From assembly GCF_034190915.1 (NCBI RefSeq), contig NW_026947496.1, positions 56,926,501 to 56,990,500 of the forward strand: DNA of 64,000 bases. Reading direction: 5' to 3'. Positions 13,785 to 27,420 of the stretch are shown one piece after another. The notes under the pieces are model-generated. The model did not search any database. It saw only the letters and a list, made by a program, of their open reading frames with translations, and was not told the origin of the DNA. The first letter of the stretch is position 1; the number at the start of each line of letters is the position of its first letter. Both the position numbers and the translations under genes were made by a program. This stretch comes from Cavia porcellus (lineage: Eukaryota > Chordata > Mammalia > Rodentia > Caviidae).

Positions 13785-13872
13785 AGAAAATGAGTATGAC
13801 AATAAGAAAAAGGATTTAAAATATCAAGAACAGTGACTAACACGATGAAAGTGTTCAATAACTATTTCTGCT
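13785..13872 (+). mobile_element. MIR 3' fragment
   Basis: gaaaatgagtatgacaataa, aagaacagtgactaacacga and tgaaagtgttcaataactat correspond to the 3' half of MIR. Confidence 0.5.
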
Positions 13873-14883
13873 CGTGTTTGGAATCATACAAAGGACTTGG
13901 ATTTATCATGCTTCAAACATGAGATAAACTTTTTGACCAGGGACAAGGAGCCTAAACTACTCTAGGAACAAGGCTTTCCCAACTTCTTTGGGCAGTGAAC
14001 AAGAAGCACTTTAATGGGATAGGTAGTATAAGAACGCCCCTTCTCTGGGCAGATATGTTCAAAAAGTTCCTTATATTAAGCCACCATTGTCTACCTCTAG
14101 AGGAACCCAGCCATATTTCTATGAAACAGAAGGGTAAGCCTATAACCCTAATATGACGGTGTTAGCAAAACACATGTTTGCAATTTCCAGGAAATAGTGA
14201 ATCCCTGGAGCACACACCAAAGGCTGAGTGGAGCAATGGATGCTGGCAGAATGAGAATTGAGCCTTTAAAGTAACAAGAAACAAAGGGTGATAAGCATAA
14301 TTGGAAAATGATGCATATTCTGCTGAAGATAGAATTGGCCTAAACATAACACAGTCGAGGTAAATACATACATAATTAAAAAGAAAATTGTATAAAGGAA
14401 CAAAGGCTCTTTAAACAAATACTCAGGAGTTCTCCCACCCATTGTGTAATTGGAACAGTGATTAATACTCTGAGATGAGAATATTTGTCCAGTTTCCTGT
14501 CAGTGTTTGTTTTGCTTTGAACCAGTAAAGGCTTAGATCTCTAGCCTTAAACTTTCTAAAGTATTGCTAAAGTATAATCTCTACTTATAGACTAACAAGC
14601 AGATGAAATATAATTAGAGATATACCTTTCAAGAAGAAAAATGAATATGCAATGAGAGCATTTCAAAAACACATTTTGACCTTGGTTTAGAACCAGTACC
14701 AAACGTGGGTATTTCTTGACTACATGTGATGATATTTGAACTGGGGATCCTGCAGATCAATGATTTCTCACTAAAATCAAAAGTGACCTAGACAATTATA
14801 TGTACTTTTTTTTCTTTGAAAAAAGTTTGAATCTAATTTTTATTTTTATGCATAATTTTCAGGGGACGATGTAATAACCATAC

Positions 14884-15024
14884 ATTTTTTTAAAGTTTTG
14901 TTTGTTTATTTATTTGTGATACAATGTCTTGCTATGTAGGACAGATGGCTTTGAACTATTAATTCTTTTGCCTCAACCTCCTTCTGAGAGTTGAGATTAC
15001 TGATGTGGGCCACCATGCCCACCT
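14884..15024 (-). mobile_element. B1 SINE, antisense
   Basis: An antisense 7SL-derived element: T-rich start, caatgtcttgctatgtagga, ttgcctcaacctccttctga, gagattactgatgtgggcca and ccatgcccacc at the 5' boundary of B1. It is followed by an independent T-run at 15030. Confidence 0.75.
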
Positions 15025-15044
15025 GAGCTTTTTTTTTTTTTTTA

Positions 15045-17300
15045 GTTGATATTACCTTCCCAAACAGATTAACGATCTGACTTCTAAGGTACCTTTAAAT
15101 ACAGCAGTACTATTTTGCATACTTTTAAAAATTGAGTACGAATGTAATTATAAATATTGTTAAGTATTGACCCTTCAAAACCTATTTTTATCATGTTTAA
15201 TAAAATCCTTTACAATGAACACAGTAGGCCATTGACATTAACCGGCTTATACTCTAGGATTTTGACCATGAGCAATGACTATAAATATCTGTGAAACATA
15301 TTCACAAATTTTTGAGACTCTGATTTGAACCATCTTGTGACAGCAAGTAATCACATATATATCTCTCAGTTCCTTAAATACTGAGTTCAGACTTGGTGGC
15401 AATAGGTCCGTGTGGCCGGAATGACCACTTCCAGGCTTGACTAGACTCTGGGAGCAATCAGTTCTTAGAGCATTATCTCTTTACACTCCTCTCCCAGCAA
15501 GTAGCCAACCTTCCTCCAGAAATGAACACAGCCAAGGTCACTTCAGCAAAGGTGCATGTTCTCAGCACCTTAACCTTTTCCCTGACAGAGGTGAAAGGGC
15601 TAGTAATTGGGTCCTGTGGTCTTTCAGCAGCATTATAACTTGCAATTACCTGAACTAACACAGGTCCTATGGCAAACTGTTGTAGAATTGTCAAACTGAC
15701 TGTATTCTGACATATACATGGGATAAAGACATGACTTTCAAATCTGAGGGTTATTGAGGTCACTCGAAGGGCTTTGTAAAACTGGTCAGTGGATGATTTC
15801 ACCCCAACATTTCTTGGATAGAAACTGAAAGTTTGAATTTCTGGAAGGTTCTAAGGGGATGTTGATGTAGCTCATTAGAGGATCATATTTTGATAACCAG
15901 CAATATACAGGATACTATACCTATTTGAGCATCAACAACTGATAAAATTTTAATAAATGTTCAAAATAAATTCAAACTAAGTTATTCAAAGTAGAACTAC
16001 ATGAGCAAATAACAACAATAGTTGTGCCAAAAATTTTTTTTATACTTCAAACATTACAAGTTACAGTGTGGGTCAGAACTGGTATTTTACTGATTATATT
16101 ATCAATGCTGGCTGTCAAAATATGGTAACATTTCTATAAATGTTGTCGCTCAGCATTTATTCCACCAAGACAAATACTTTTTTCTCCATAACTGCCAGAC
16201 TACCTTCAGCCCACCCAGAAACTGAGTAGTCAGTTTTAAATTAATATCTGTCATATTAGGGATGCTCCAGAACCACTTTGATTGGTTCTTACCCGTGGTT
16301 TTAGATTTTGAGCATAAGAGGAATGAAAAACTTCTTCTTTGCCTAACACTAATCAGACCCCAACCAATCAGTATTTAGGTGGAAAGATAAAGTACATATT
16401 CCTCTGATTAAAGAAAAGAGTAGGCAAGGTTTTATGGCCTTTCTCTCCATATATATAAAAATATGTAGTCAACTCTTTCTCTAGTGAACACCAATAGATA
16501 CACCACCAACCAACTCAAAGACTGGATTAAATGAAAATGTCACAGCCACTTTGTAAATTGTCTTATCTGTAAACATATGACAACATATGACATAATAATG
16601 AATGCACAAGAATTTATCATCACCATATGTTTTTATATAATCATTAGCTTCCCAGATGTTCAAAGCAGCACTAATACAGATATCCAGGGGAATATCACAG
16701 TCAGATCTTTGAAAGATTCTTCTCACGTCCCTGTTGGCTAATCACTTCATGTACAAATTACTCTACATTTATTCACCGACCTTCTTGTTATCTTCAGCAA
16801 AATAGCTGGTACACCTTAGAGAAAGCCTCTTGTATTTGAAGGTAAATATCTAAAAATCTCTGTCACTTGATTTTTTCTTTTTCTCTCATTTGTCAAACTC
16901 ATTAATCCCCATACCAACCGCAGGCTACGTACCAGGGCCACAGAGGAACACAATTCATTCCGGTCTTCAGGACACAAAGCTGGGGGAAAGACAGGTTTTC
17001 AGCAGAGAGACACAGAGAGGATCACATTAGTGCTCAGAGAAAAGGAAAGGCTGAGAGGAGGACTTGAGTTGGGAAGCCAATTTGTGTATTAGAATAAGAG
17101 TGTGTGTGTGTGGCTGGAGGAGGAGGGACTAGGGAGAGGGAAAGGACAGGAGGCTACAGGACCTGTGGCCTTGTTGAAGGTTCAGAACAGAAGTGACAAG
17201 TTAGGTATGGTGTGAGAAAATTTGATCTTTTTTTTTTTTTTTTCCTGTGCTGAAGATTCACCCAGCCCTTCACAATGAGTTATGTGTTATATCACTGGAC
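15045..17300. other. Intergenic, no gene seen
   Basis: Overlapping antiparallel frames at 15437-15802 (73 and 109 codons) have no recognisable motif. 16920-17160 is somewhat purine-rich. No repeat is assigned. Confidence 0.5.
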
Positions 17301-17341
17301 TTTTCTTTCCCTTTCTCTCTCTGTCTCTCTCTCTCTCTCTG

Positions 17342-17373
<32 letters not shown>

Positions 17374-17445
17374 GCCCCCTTTTTGTCTCTCTCTCTCTTT
17401 CTCTTTCTTTTTCTCTTTTTCTTTCTATCTGTCTCTTTCTTTCCT
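17301..17445. repeat. (CT)n-rich polypyrimidine microsatellite
   Basis: An imperfect run of ctctct with gtctct and tttct interruptions. Three overlapping plus-strand frames (67-99 codons, Ser/Leu-rich) are produced by the repeat and are not genes. A long polypyrimidine tract of this kind can form triplex DNA. Confidence 0.95.
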
Positions 17446-19229
17446 TGCAAAAAGAGAAATCAGAAGTACTCAGGTCTCTCTGTGAAGTTCAGAACAATAG
17501 ACCAAATTTTTATATATATTTATCCTACAGAGGAAATACAGCATAGTTGTTAAATTGTGTTTTCAAGTACAAAGAGTAGGGTTAGGACCACCTAGATAAG
17601 AAAGACTAAGCTACCCCAGGACTATTTCTTTATTTTTTAAAATGATTTTCTGGTCTAATCCATGAGTATCAAACCAATAAACTCAGTCTGATGGCTGGCA
17701 TGGTCTGTACCCTGAATCTAAAAGAAATAAATATAATGGATTCCCATTTAGTTCTGAGCAGATAATTGAGAAGAGGATAGATAAGAGTTTTAAGCTCCAG
17801 TAGATGATAATCAAAACAAATAGTTGCTCAATCTAGCTCTGGAGAGCTCTTTACATAGCTTGGGTTTTTCTTTAATTATTTGACATCCTAGTGAAAACTT
17901 TCTATAGATTAAACCTGTAAAATCTATAGCAACAGTCAGCTCTGTAACACTGTCATATCCTGATCCATTTGCTCACAAAGTGTCATGTGCAGAGCTGTGA
18001 CTCCTCTCCATGAAACTGACATTTTCATGGCAGTTTGAAGCTGTAAGAAAAGTTTTCATAATTCTTACCAAGCCCTCAAAAAAATCCATTCCATGCTAAG
18101 AAAATCATTATACTTTTCCCATTAGTACACGAACCTCACTGTTCTGTGCTCTGTACTACTTGCTAGGTTTCTCCTTTAGCTACAGGAAAGTACAGCGTCA
18201 GAGCAAAGGCATACTTGGACATGAGCATTTTCATGTAGATTGCAAAACTGATCATAATAACATAAAACATGTTTCTCTATCATGGAAAATAATTTTCCTT
18301 GTATTTTTTGGTAGAACTCATTGTTGCTTGTCACTCATAAGATACACACTGCTGGGAACTTACTGTATATTTAGTGCACAATGATAAATTTTTTCCATTG
18401 CATTGAAGCTGAATTTTCAGCCTCTTTAAGAGACAGCTATGATATGTGTACTTACAAACCTTTATATTATAAAAAACTATATTTATAATTTGATATTTGC
18501 ACTGCAATCACATTATACATGTATAATTTATATATTTTAATTGTCAAAGTTGAAGATTAATTTATGCAAATGTGAAACAACCAGGGATAAAGTGCTACCT
18601 GATAAGTTGCCTTTCAGAGTTTAGAACACTAAAAGGGAAAAAACTTCAATCTGAGCTCTTGACTATGAAAAAGTGAATACTCAGAACTGTTCTTATCTTT
18701 ATAAGATTTCACAAAATTCATGGCTATTGTTTAGCCTCAGAGGGACTGGTAATTTGAATTAAGAAACAAAATCTTAAAGGTCACCTTCCAAAAAGGCTTT
18801 AGTTTATGATCTTCAATATATGGGACACATGTAGCTTGGTCTGCCAACAGTGTCGTTTTCTCAGACTGAACGCGACTCTGGAGAAATAAAGCATCTTGTT
18901 TAGCAGCATCTACTTGCAATGAAATACTTGTCTTTAAAAATGATCAGTTCTCTCAGACATTCAGTTCATTTTCCAACTCTGAATTATTTAGAAAAGGCAT
19001 CACCTATGCAGTTCTAATAAATCCTGTGAGCTATTTTCACCATATTTATATGAAAATGTAAAATCTCCATCTTTTCCCTCTTTTGAATCAAAATATAATA
19101 TAGCAAAGCTGTTGAACACTCATATTAAAGACATGTAGTAATGAAGAAATATTCAGATAGAGTACCTGTGTATGAGAGAGAAGCTGGTAATATTATGGAT
19201 TAAAAACTGGTGGTCAACTTAACGCCAGC
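17446..19229. other. Intergenic, no gene seen
   Basis: Unique AT-rich DNA. Frames of 60-74 codons here carry no recognised domain. Confidence 0.55.
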
Positions 19230-19905
19230 AAAATTAAATCATGTTGCTGAGCATAGATGTTTTACCTGAGGAAAGCTGTCAGCATAAACAGAGATGTGGA
19301 GATGGAGAAGGAAGGCTTTGAGGTGCATTGAGGCATTGAGACGTTGAGGCATTGTTGGTTCTCCTGTGAGTTGATGTTTGAGTCGTTAGGTTCTGGGGAA
19401 GCTCTGGTCCTCATACTGAACATTGTTTCCTGGCTCCGGAAGGGAAGACGTGTGGCACTTAGTCTCCAGGATGAACTCCTCATGCTGTCTTCCTGGCATG
19501 CACTCGACTCTGCTTGTTGGAGGAGGAGCTCCTATCGCTGAGGATGGCTGTGGTGCTTTCAGGACAGCCCTGGTCTTTGTTGTGAGCGTGACTTCTTGGC
19601 TCCAGTGTAGAACCCTCATCCCACCAGCACAGTCCCTTCACCCTGCTGGCATAGACTTTCTGGCTTTTACTGCTGACCTCTGCGCCTTCCCAGTACGGAT
19701 CCATAAGAGAGAATGGCCTGAGTTCTTCTTGTGGGCTCTAGACCTCCAGTTGGACTCCTGGGAGGCACTGTCATGCATTCTGGGTCTTCATCTGGGCTCA
19801 TGTGGGACATTGCTGTGGGATTCAAGCCCTTGGCTAAATATTCTTTCGTGTTCCTGCTTTTTCTTGTGTTAACTCTGGGTGACCATCATAAATATATTAT
19901 AAACT
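19230..19905. other. Unrecognised GC-richer block with ORFs on both strands
   Basis: About 670 bp clearly richer in G+C than its flanks, with frames open on both strands (plus 19423-19872, 149 codons; minus 19262-19483, 19386-19619 and 19480-19704). It opens with short near-tandem units of cattgaggcattgagacg. None of the translations resembles a protein I know, and overlapping frames on both strands suggest composition rather than coding. It may be a transposable element or exonised noncoding sequence. Confidence 0.5.
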
Positions 19906-20809
19906 CCATGTCCTGATTCTAATTGTTTTCTGCACAATTCCTGACTACAACACTGGTAAATAGCCTAACTCATAAATTCAAGCCAACAGGAATGTCTACC
20001 CAATGCAAAAATTGTTACAAAGTAGAAGTATATTTGTTTCAAAGGGAAAACTACTGACTGTGTGTATATTGTTTTAATGAAGGATCCTTTCTTTAATGAG
20101 TTCTGAATAATAAAAAGAAAATTATAGAACTTTCATATGACATTATGTAATGTAATGAAGTAGGCTTGGATAAGATTTCTCTTCCATCCAGGAGATGAAA
20201 TGTGTAATTTACTGAAAACCAGGGCATTAACAGCTCCTATATTGAGACTGAACAGTCTCAGCTATAAATGAAAAATTCATAGAAATACAGTCTAGTATAA
20301 AATGCTGTTCTCAGAAGAAGTTGGTAGAAGGAGAGGATCATTTTTTTTACTCAGAGAAGTGAGGACATGTTAAAGATGGTTAGAATTCTTTTAACAAAAC
20401 ACCAGAAATATTGTATGAATAAGGGACATTGCTAACTTTCCATGACTCCTGAATTAAGCCCCTTAGGAGAACCCTTCTACATTTTAACCATGGTGCTCAT
20501 ATACCAAAGTTTGTACATTCCAGTGCCTTAAAACTCCTTTTATAATAATACCCAAGAAATAGTTATCAGCTAAGTGTTTAACTGCCTGAAGGGACTAGCC
20601 TTTCTAGGGGATTAACGTAGTGAAGATTTATTATTTACCCATACTTATATTTTAGGGAGACTGGGAAGTGAAACTTTTTTTTATTTTAAAGGGAAAAAAC
20701 AACAAAAATAGTGGTACAATGTTTCAAAATGATTGTAGGAGAGTAAGAATCATTAGTGCATTATGTATTATTATTTTCAAAATAGTTACTCACATTATAA
20801 GATACAGCC

Positions 20810-21290
20810 ATGAGAAGAAAATTATATATATTCTTTCCTTTTCTTCTTTTCTCCTTTCCCCCATCCTGGTTTCCTTTTCCTTTTGAACAGTCCTCTCCCA
20901 TTTCACAATATCTGTTGTACATTTTGAATCTTTACTCTTTCAGTGTCTTATACTTGTTAGCTAATATGATGCTTACACATGTAAGTCTGATTTATTTCAC
21001 TTATGAGTGTGGTCTCAAGTTGCATCTGTTTTCCTATAAATGTCTTGAGTTTATCCTTCATTACAGCTGAGTAATACTCCATTGTATAAAAATACTGTAG
21101 GTTTTTATCCATTTCTCAGTTGATGAGGGGAAACATTTTTAGAAATAAACCACTTTTCAAATAAATTAGTCATCAGATCTCAAATATCAGTTCCTGTAAA
21201 CAGACTGATCATATCATTGAAATGGACACTTCAAAATTGCGCCATTCTCTACAGTTATGTGTGCATTTTTTGTAGAAGTTAACTCTTTGT
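20810..21290 (-). mobile_element. L1 3' end, antisense
   Basis: The reverse complement of an L1 3' end: a pyrimidine-rich 3' UTR, then tgatttatttcacttatgag, ggtctcaagttgcatctg and gctgagtaatactccattgt in the order seen when L1 ORF2 3' sequence is read backwards. The same landmarks recur at 24660 and 40030, so these are copies of one L1 lineage. Short ORFs here are shadows. Confidence 0.75.
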
Positions 21291-21299
21291 GTTAATCTA

Positions 21300-24200
21300 T
21301 TATGTTCATTTTCCTAAATTCTGTCCTATACTGATGTCCTCATATACAAAAGGGGAGTTTAATATTTGGATAGTACTTGGGAGACATAAAGAAGTGCAAA
21401 GTGCTATATTCTAGAATTTAAAATGCAAAGATCCTTGAAGTTTGCATTGGGATCAACTGATCGGTATTGATTTCCTCATGATTTGGTTTTTATCATAGTC
21501 CAGCTCTTCCTCTTCCCTTCTGAAATAATTGGCAAATCGTTCAGGCCCAGCATGAGCAGATGGAAGTGACCAAAGTAGATGTCTAGATGGAGGTCAGGGG
21601 TATGCGAAGCATTGTTTCAACTAGAGAAGGATGCAGAGGGTGTCTTCATGAGTGGGATTGGGAAGAGATACAGAAGTAGCCTGGTGTGAGCTGTCGGAGC
21701 TCACCAGGTCATGAGATGCTACTTGAGAGCCCAAATGTAATATGGAGAGCATGCAGTGTGAGATGATCTGTCTCAAGCTGTTTGACCATATCATTGTCTC
21801 ACTATAAATATGCACATGACAAATGATTCCTTTGCTTTTCTTGAGATATGCTACATAATTATGCATCATAAACATAACTGAAAAAACAAAGTCTCAATTT
21901 TCTCACCTGGAGACTTTGGTATCATAAACCTGTGATGGAGAAGTACACAGTGACAAGATGAGACTAATTATCATAGTATTATGGTAAGTGTTTTTATATG
22001 CTCTGGCTCTGTCTGAAGTCTCACAGAAGCTCATTCTGAGTATTGATAATGGAGATATTATTCTAGACCATTTTGCAAATGAACAACATACAGCTTAAGG
22101 TTTAATTGTTTAACTTGTTGGGATCTTGGGTTAGTATACTGCAAGACTGAAGTTCTTTGCTAATGTCAATTTCATACGGTTAGCTTTTCCTTCCTTTCTT
22201 TGAAAAAATTAATTCTCCTATGTAGCATACCTTCTCTGATACAGCACTACTGTGAAACGTCAATAAATATAGATATATTACAATAATTACTGTTATAATT
22301 TATCATTGCGTCATCTAAAAAGTAGTAAGGAGATATTTATGGGTAAAGAAGAAAATGTTTTCTAAAGTAGTGACTTATTAATTCAATCCTGACAATGACA
22401 ATTTAGGCATTTTTTATGTAGGATGAATTTGGTTATTTTTCTGTTGTTTTTTGCTGTACTTGCTTGTGCTTTGATTCCCTATGTGTTGATATTTAATTAC
22501 CTACTGCTCATTTTGCTGGAAATGCTACATAAGGAGCTTCTTCGTGGCCCCAGATGAAGGAGGAAATCAATTGACCAATGTGCCAATTGGTTCTGGCCAC
22601 AGTCTTAAATGTAGTTCTCTATTAGAAATAGCTAAGCTAAAATATCTGGGCTTAGATATTTTTAGACTGACAATATAGTATGAACACATCTGAGCACTGT
22701 GCAAATGTCAACTTGTGATTGCGTATTTTCAGGGAAGACATTTTATTTCTTCAAAAAGCACCAAATTTGAAGATGGTCAATTTCCCTGATTTAGCTGGGG
22801 TTACAGTTTTTTTTTAACTTACCTTTACATGGATAATATAGAATTGTGGGGTCCCAGGAACCAGAAAAGGGCATCTCTGCTTTCACTTTCTCAGTTTGCC
22901 TCAGCCTTAAGACTTTTTTTTCTGTCCTCGCATTCACCTCAGTCCTGTGAAATGTCACATAAGTATATTCAGTGAAACTGATTTGCATGTGCCCTCCAGG
23001 CAAAAGCTGGCGTCAATGTTTTAGTTATTCTCAAATTCTTACCTTCAGCCAGTGACTGGCTTCAGTTCAGTACTTTCTTACTAAGTTATAACCCATTTTT
23101 TAACTTTTATTTACTTTTTCTTCATTTCAGCCAAGCCACTTGGCCGCAGCTACTCATCTGTCACATTGCTAGAAATTCAACCCAGTGGGCAAGTTTTACA
23201 TTACTTATTGAATTATTTAAGCTTTAGAATTTACTAATTCTAAAATTAATTCAAGGGGAAATACTATTAAAAAACTATATGATTTATCCTACAAGTTTAA
23301 ACTTAAAGATAAATTGACATATTATACTTTTCTTCATTTTTAATGCATTATTTCTTTTTTGTTGAAGACCAATGCTTTTATTTTAATTTATTGGCAAGCC
23401 CACATGGAGATCAATTTTGATATTAAAAATGTATAAACTTGGAGAGCCACAATCTTTTTGGACTATAATTGCAAGAATTTACTAACATCAAGAAGCAAAA
23501 TTTTGTGTTTCTTGTAATTACCTGATTATAGACAAGAGCAATCCATGAATGCGAAGAAAAAGTCACACAGAAGCAGTTCCGGGACAAAATCTCATTAGTA
23601 ACCATGAGATCTCTGAGTGTTGATTCAAAATCAGTGCCTCACTTCATGGCAGATATTCCCCTATTTGTAATTCTGATGTCGTTTGGTCTCACAAGACCTG
23701 AACTAAAGTTGGTGATGCTTATTACATTAAAACTTATCAGTGCCACTTGCAAAAATTAAACTGTTAGTTAATTAAAATGTGCACTGTTTAATATGGTGCT
23801 CCAAATTATCACAGATACTTGACAGGTATGCAGGGATTCAGTGACTTGTCTTTGAAAATCAGTGAAGAGAGCTACTACTCTTTTCATCCTAACTATACCC
23901 TTGGAATTCACAAAGGAAATACATTAGAACAGTTGAATAAGCCCCAATTGTGTGCAAGTGTATGATCCTGCAGATAGAACTCAGGATCCAAGAGCTGTAA
24001 CATTTAGCTACTTTGCCAATATCCCGTAGTTTATTTTTTTACATATGACAAATGCACATATCTATGACTATAAATTTTACTGAATTTTTACATTAAATAT
24101 AAGTATGCATTAAGTATAAGAATGCATGCACATATTTAATTTTTAATTGAAAATATTGTATATAGTCATGGAATACAACATGTAGAGTTGAGGATGACTA

Positions 24201-24659
24201 ATTCAAATTTTATTATCTCATATATCTTTCAATTTTTTAGTGCATGACACATGTGAAATCTACTTTGTCAGAAATTTTCAAATGAATAATACATCATCAT
24301 TAGCTATAGTTATCATACAGTAAGACATGAATTTAATGAAATAAAACTTTTTATTCGACATAATTCATATGATTTTTATTTTAAATAATTTATTATTACT
24401 TAAATATTTTATCATTTATTTTATACTTCAGTACTTAAGAAAGTGTTTAACTAGAGGGAAACATTAGTTGCTATATTAGTCTAGTTGCTATATTAGTTAA
24501 TCCATAGACTCTATGGATTTTACAAGTGGCATAAATACTCTATATAGTATGACTATGTAATGTTCATTTGCTCTGATTAAAGTAAATGCAAAAACAATCA
24601 TAACTTCAATTGTCTGTTGGCTCAACACACTAATATTAAAAATACTTATATTAAATGGT
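21300..24659. other. Intergenic, mostly unique
   Basis: Contains one MIR-like relic (21970-22130) and a possible degraded antisense ID at about 23940-24025 (gatcctgcagatagaactca, catttagctactttgccaat). No gene signal. Confidence 0.5.
21970..22130 (-). mobile_element. MIR-like SINE, antisense
   Basis: The stretch agatattattctagaccatt, ttgcaaatgaacaacataca and gcttaaggtttaattg resembles the antisense MIR core. Weak. Confidence 0.35.
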
Positions 24660-24905
24660 AGAGTTCCACTTCCCTTTTTCCTCTGCTCCTTCAGTGATCT
24701 TTTGATTCCTTTTCCATTTGAGAAAGCTCTATCTCCCTATTTCTTATTATCATTTTTTATTTTGCTCTTAATTTGTAATTTTAATCCTTATACAAAATAA
24801 ACCATGTAATATTTAAGCGTATGCGCCTGATTTATTTCACTTAACATTGTGGTCTCAAGGTGCATCCATTTCCCTACAAACAACTCAAGATTATCCTGTT
24901 TCTGC
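24660..24905 (-). mobile_element. L1 3' end, antisense, short
   Basis: It carries ctgatttatttcacttaaca and ggtctcaaggtgcatccatt, the same landmarks as the antisense L1 ends at 20990 and 40180, preceded by a pyrimidine-rich 3' UTR. It is truncated after about 250 bp. Confidence 0.7.
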
Positions 24906-26524
24906 CCTGACAAAAAAAACCCAAATTCTCTTGCTAAATCCTAATAAAAACTAGAAAATGTTGATGCTTGGTGAATGCACATATGTATGGCTATAACTTT
25001 ACATGACTATTGAGCTTAGTTCAGTTAATTAAAGGGTATTATGATGATATATTACATAATTACATAAAATTTGTTTTGAGACTAATGTTGTCAGTTTTTG
25101 ACCTATAAAAGTATTAATATTATATCAAATGTATAGTGATAATATCAATCAATCAATCAATCCTTAAACTATAGTGAACTTATAGTTTTAAGCTATCTCA
25201 ATAAATAACAGCATGTTTTCCTTAATCTTCAAACGCTTAATTTCTCTGTTAATAGAACTGAGCAGGTCTTTCTGTCCTTGGAAATTGTGTGCAAAATTAT
25301 CCATTTTTAAGGGAGGAAGAAGGGAAACTGCTACTATAAGATTCTTAAAATGTCTGAAATGAACAAACTTAAGCATCTCTCCTGGCCTTAAGCAAAAAGG
25401 AATTTATTTTTTTAAATAAAGATATTTCTTTAAACATCAGGATAATGGGGTGGGAATAGTGCAACAGAAAAATTTCTCAGGGTCTGAAAGAGACAAAAAC
25501 ACTATTATACTGTCTTTTCTAACAGCAGAATTTCACAAAACTCAAGCAGGGCAGGATATTGTTCTACCTTTTTCACTGGCTGTCTCTCCCAGCACTCAGT
25601 GTGGCAGCTCCAATACAGAAAATAGTCATATTTTGCTTAGTAAAGCAGCTAAAATTCAAGTGAATACTATTATTTTTAAAAATTAAGAAAATATAAAAAT
25701 TAAATATTCAAGAGATAGACTTGAGTATAGCACAATAACTCAGTCATCTATCATCATAAATACTTAATAACCTCAAAATAGAGAATACAAATTTCGTATC
25801 TTCAACAATGTGTAGTCACATAATACACTTCATAATAAAGGTAGTTTGCAGCCTTATATTTGGATATGCTCTTAGTGATTAAGTTCAGAAATATTTTAAA
25901 TTATTATTTCACTGTACTATAATTCCTGAAAACATATGGAGAAATTTGGCCACACAACTCTATGTTGAGTAATATTTGTAATGTTACATTCAGGTATGAA
26001 ATCAAAACTTGAATAATATTCTTTTTCATTCTATTGAATGTTTTCACACAAATGAAATAAAGCTGAGAGACACACCATTTTATTCACCCATCAAGAACTT
26101 GATATATGTTATGATCGTAAGACAAACAGCAGTGAAGTTTTCCTTCTAGGTTTTCTGTTTCCTTCTAAAAAGTTTAAGTCAAAATTATTAGAACATTTTA
26201 AAATACTTAAAAATCAAGAATCAACATTGTGTAATACATGTGTTTTATCCATACTGACAATGTTAATTCAAGTTTAAGCATAGGTAGATAGGCTGATTGA
26301 ATTCAACATTCACTGGAATATAATAAATACCAAAGCAGAAAACTGATTTGTCCAAAGTGAAACAAGAGGGCAAGATGGCAAAAAGTCAGAAGAGACAGCC
26401 ATGTTTTCTGAACACTACCTCAGAAAATACTTCCTTATAGAATGAGAAAACATTTGTTCCCTGTTGGAGAACACTATGAAGTGACTCTGAATAGGATTAA
26501 AAATTAACTAATTGGCTCTCTATG
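24906..26524. other. Intergenic, no gene seen
   Basis: AT-rich DNA with a (TCAA)n repeat. Frames of 62 and 78 codons are unsupported. Confidence 0.55.
25141..25162. repeat. (TCAA)n short tandem repeat
   Basis: Five tandem units of atca/tcaa in AT-rich sequence. Confidence 0.85.
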
Positions 26525-27060
26525 TTTATCTGTGAGTCTGTCCTAGGCCTCGGCCCCCTGTCTGGCAATGGGAGCTGATTCATACTAAGTGAACCTCTAC
26601 GAATCACTGGCCTTGGCTGAGGCCTGTAGTGGCCTGTGAAGCCAGAGATACTTCAAAGGGCAAGGTAAGGTCACAGCTGTGGACCTTGGCTCCAACCCCA
26701 ATTAACAAGATAGAGACTACAGCTGCAGAAATTACTCCTACAGTCTCACTTCTACCATGTCTTCATGATAAGACAGTTCTACTGGATTAACTTGATTCAT
26801 TACTTGGAGACATCTTTGTGACTCCTAAGGTTCTGCTCATTGCCTGTACTTTCTTCAGTTTCCCTGCCTTGTTGTTGGACCTAATAAAGTGAGCAGTCCA
26901 GAGAAGTCTTTGTCTTAGCCCTTGGAGTCTTGAACTCAGTTAAAGGTTTTTGACCCTCCTGGACCCCTAAATTCATACCACTTGTCTCAATTTATTTAAA
27001 GCTCTGCCATACACTCATTTGAGAGGTCTGGGATCTAGATCAGGACCAGATAGTTCCCCA
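26525..27060 (+). mobile_element. Possible ERV LTR with poly(A) signal
   Basis: A GC-richer block in AT-rich surroundings. It holds taggcctcggccccctgtct near the start, ctgccttgttgttggacc before an AATAAAGTGAGCAG signal at about 26883, and a terminal tttgagaggtctgggatc that faintly resembles a retroviral LTR/primer-binding-site border. No retroviral coding region is visible on either side, so it is at most a solo LTR remnant. Confidence 0.4.
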
Positions 27061-27224
27061 ATATGATTACTGAGTGCTATTATTTATCAGTTAGCTACAT
27101 TGTATCTTTCATATAAAGAAAAAGACATAAAATGGGCTACTACCTAAGAACATCAACAACTAAGCTGTACAATTGTATGTACTAACCAAGGGTACTAGTG
27201 CTTTTTACAAAAAAAAAAAAAAAA

Positions 27225-27420
27225 CTTTGTTAATAATTTTACAAAATTGGAGAAACAGTCATCCTGGTAAAATGTTCATGAAAATATTTTTATAAAACCA
27301 TTTTGGTTTGTGATTTTGCAATATCTATAAGTACTAAGTATGTCTACCTTCTGACCTTGCAATCTCATTTTTATAGAACATAAAAGCATACAAAAGTATT
27401 CCTTGTCATAGGAAGAAGAA
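27225..27420 (+). mobile_element. Ancient L1-like 3' fragment
   Basis: gaaacagtcatcctggtaaa, aaaccattttggtttgtg and ttctgaccttgcaatctca resemble the old L1M motif about non-optimal priming before a 'gacccagcaatt' string. Highly diverged and short. Confidence 0.3.

Noticed and set aside
17247..17553. Three overlapping Ser/Leu-rich plus-strand frames
   Set aside because: Generated entirely by the (CT)n tract. All frames of such a repeat stay open, and no non-repeat domain is present.
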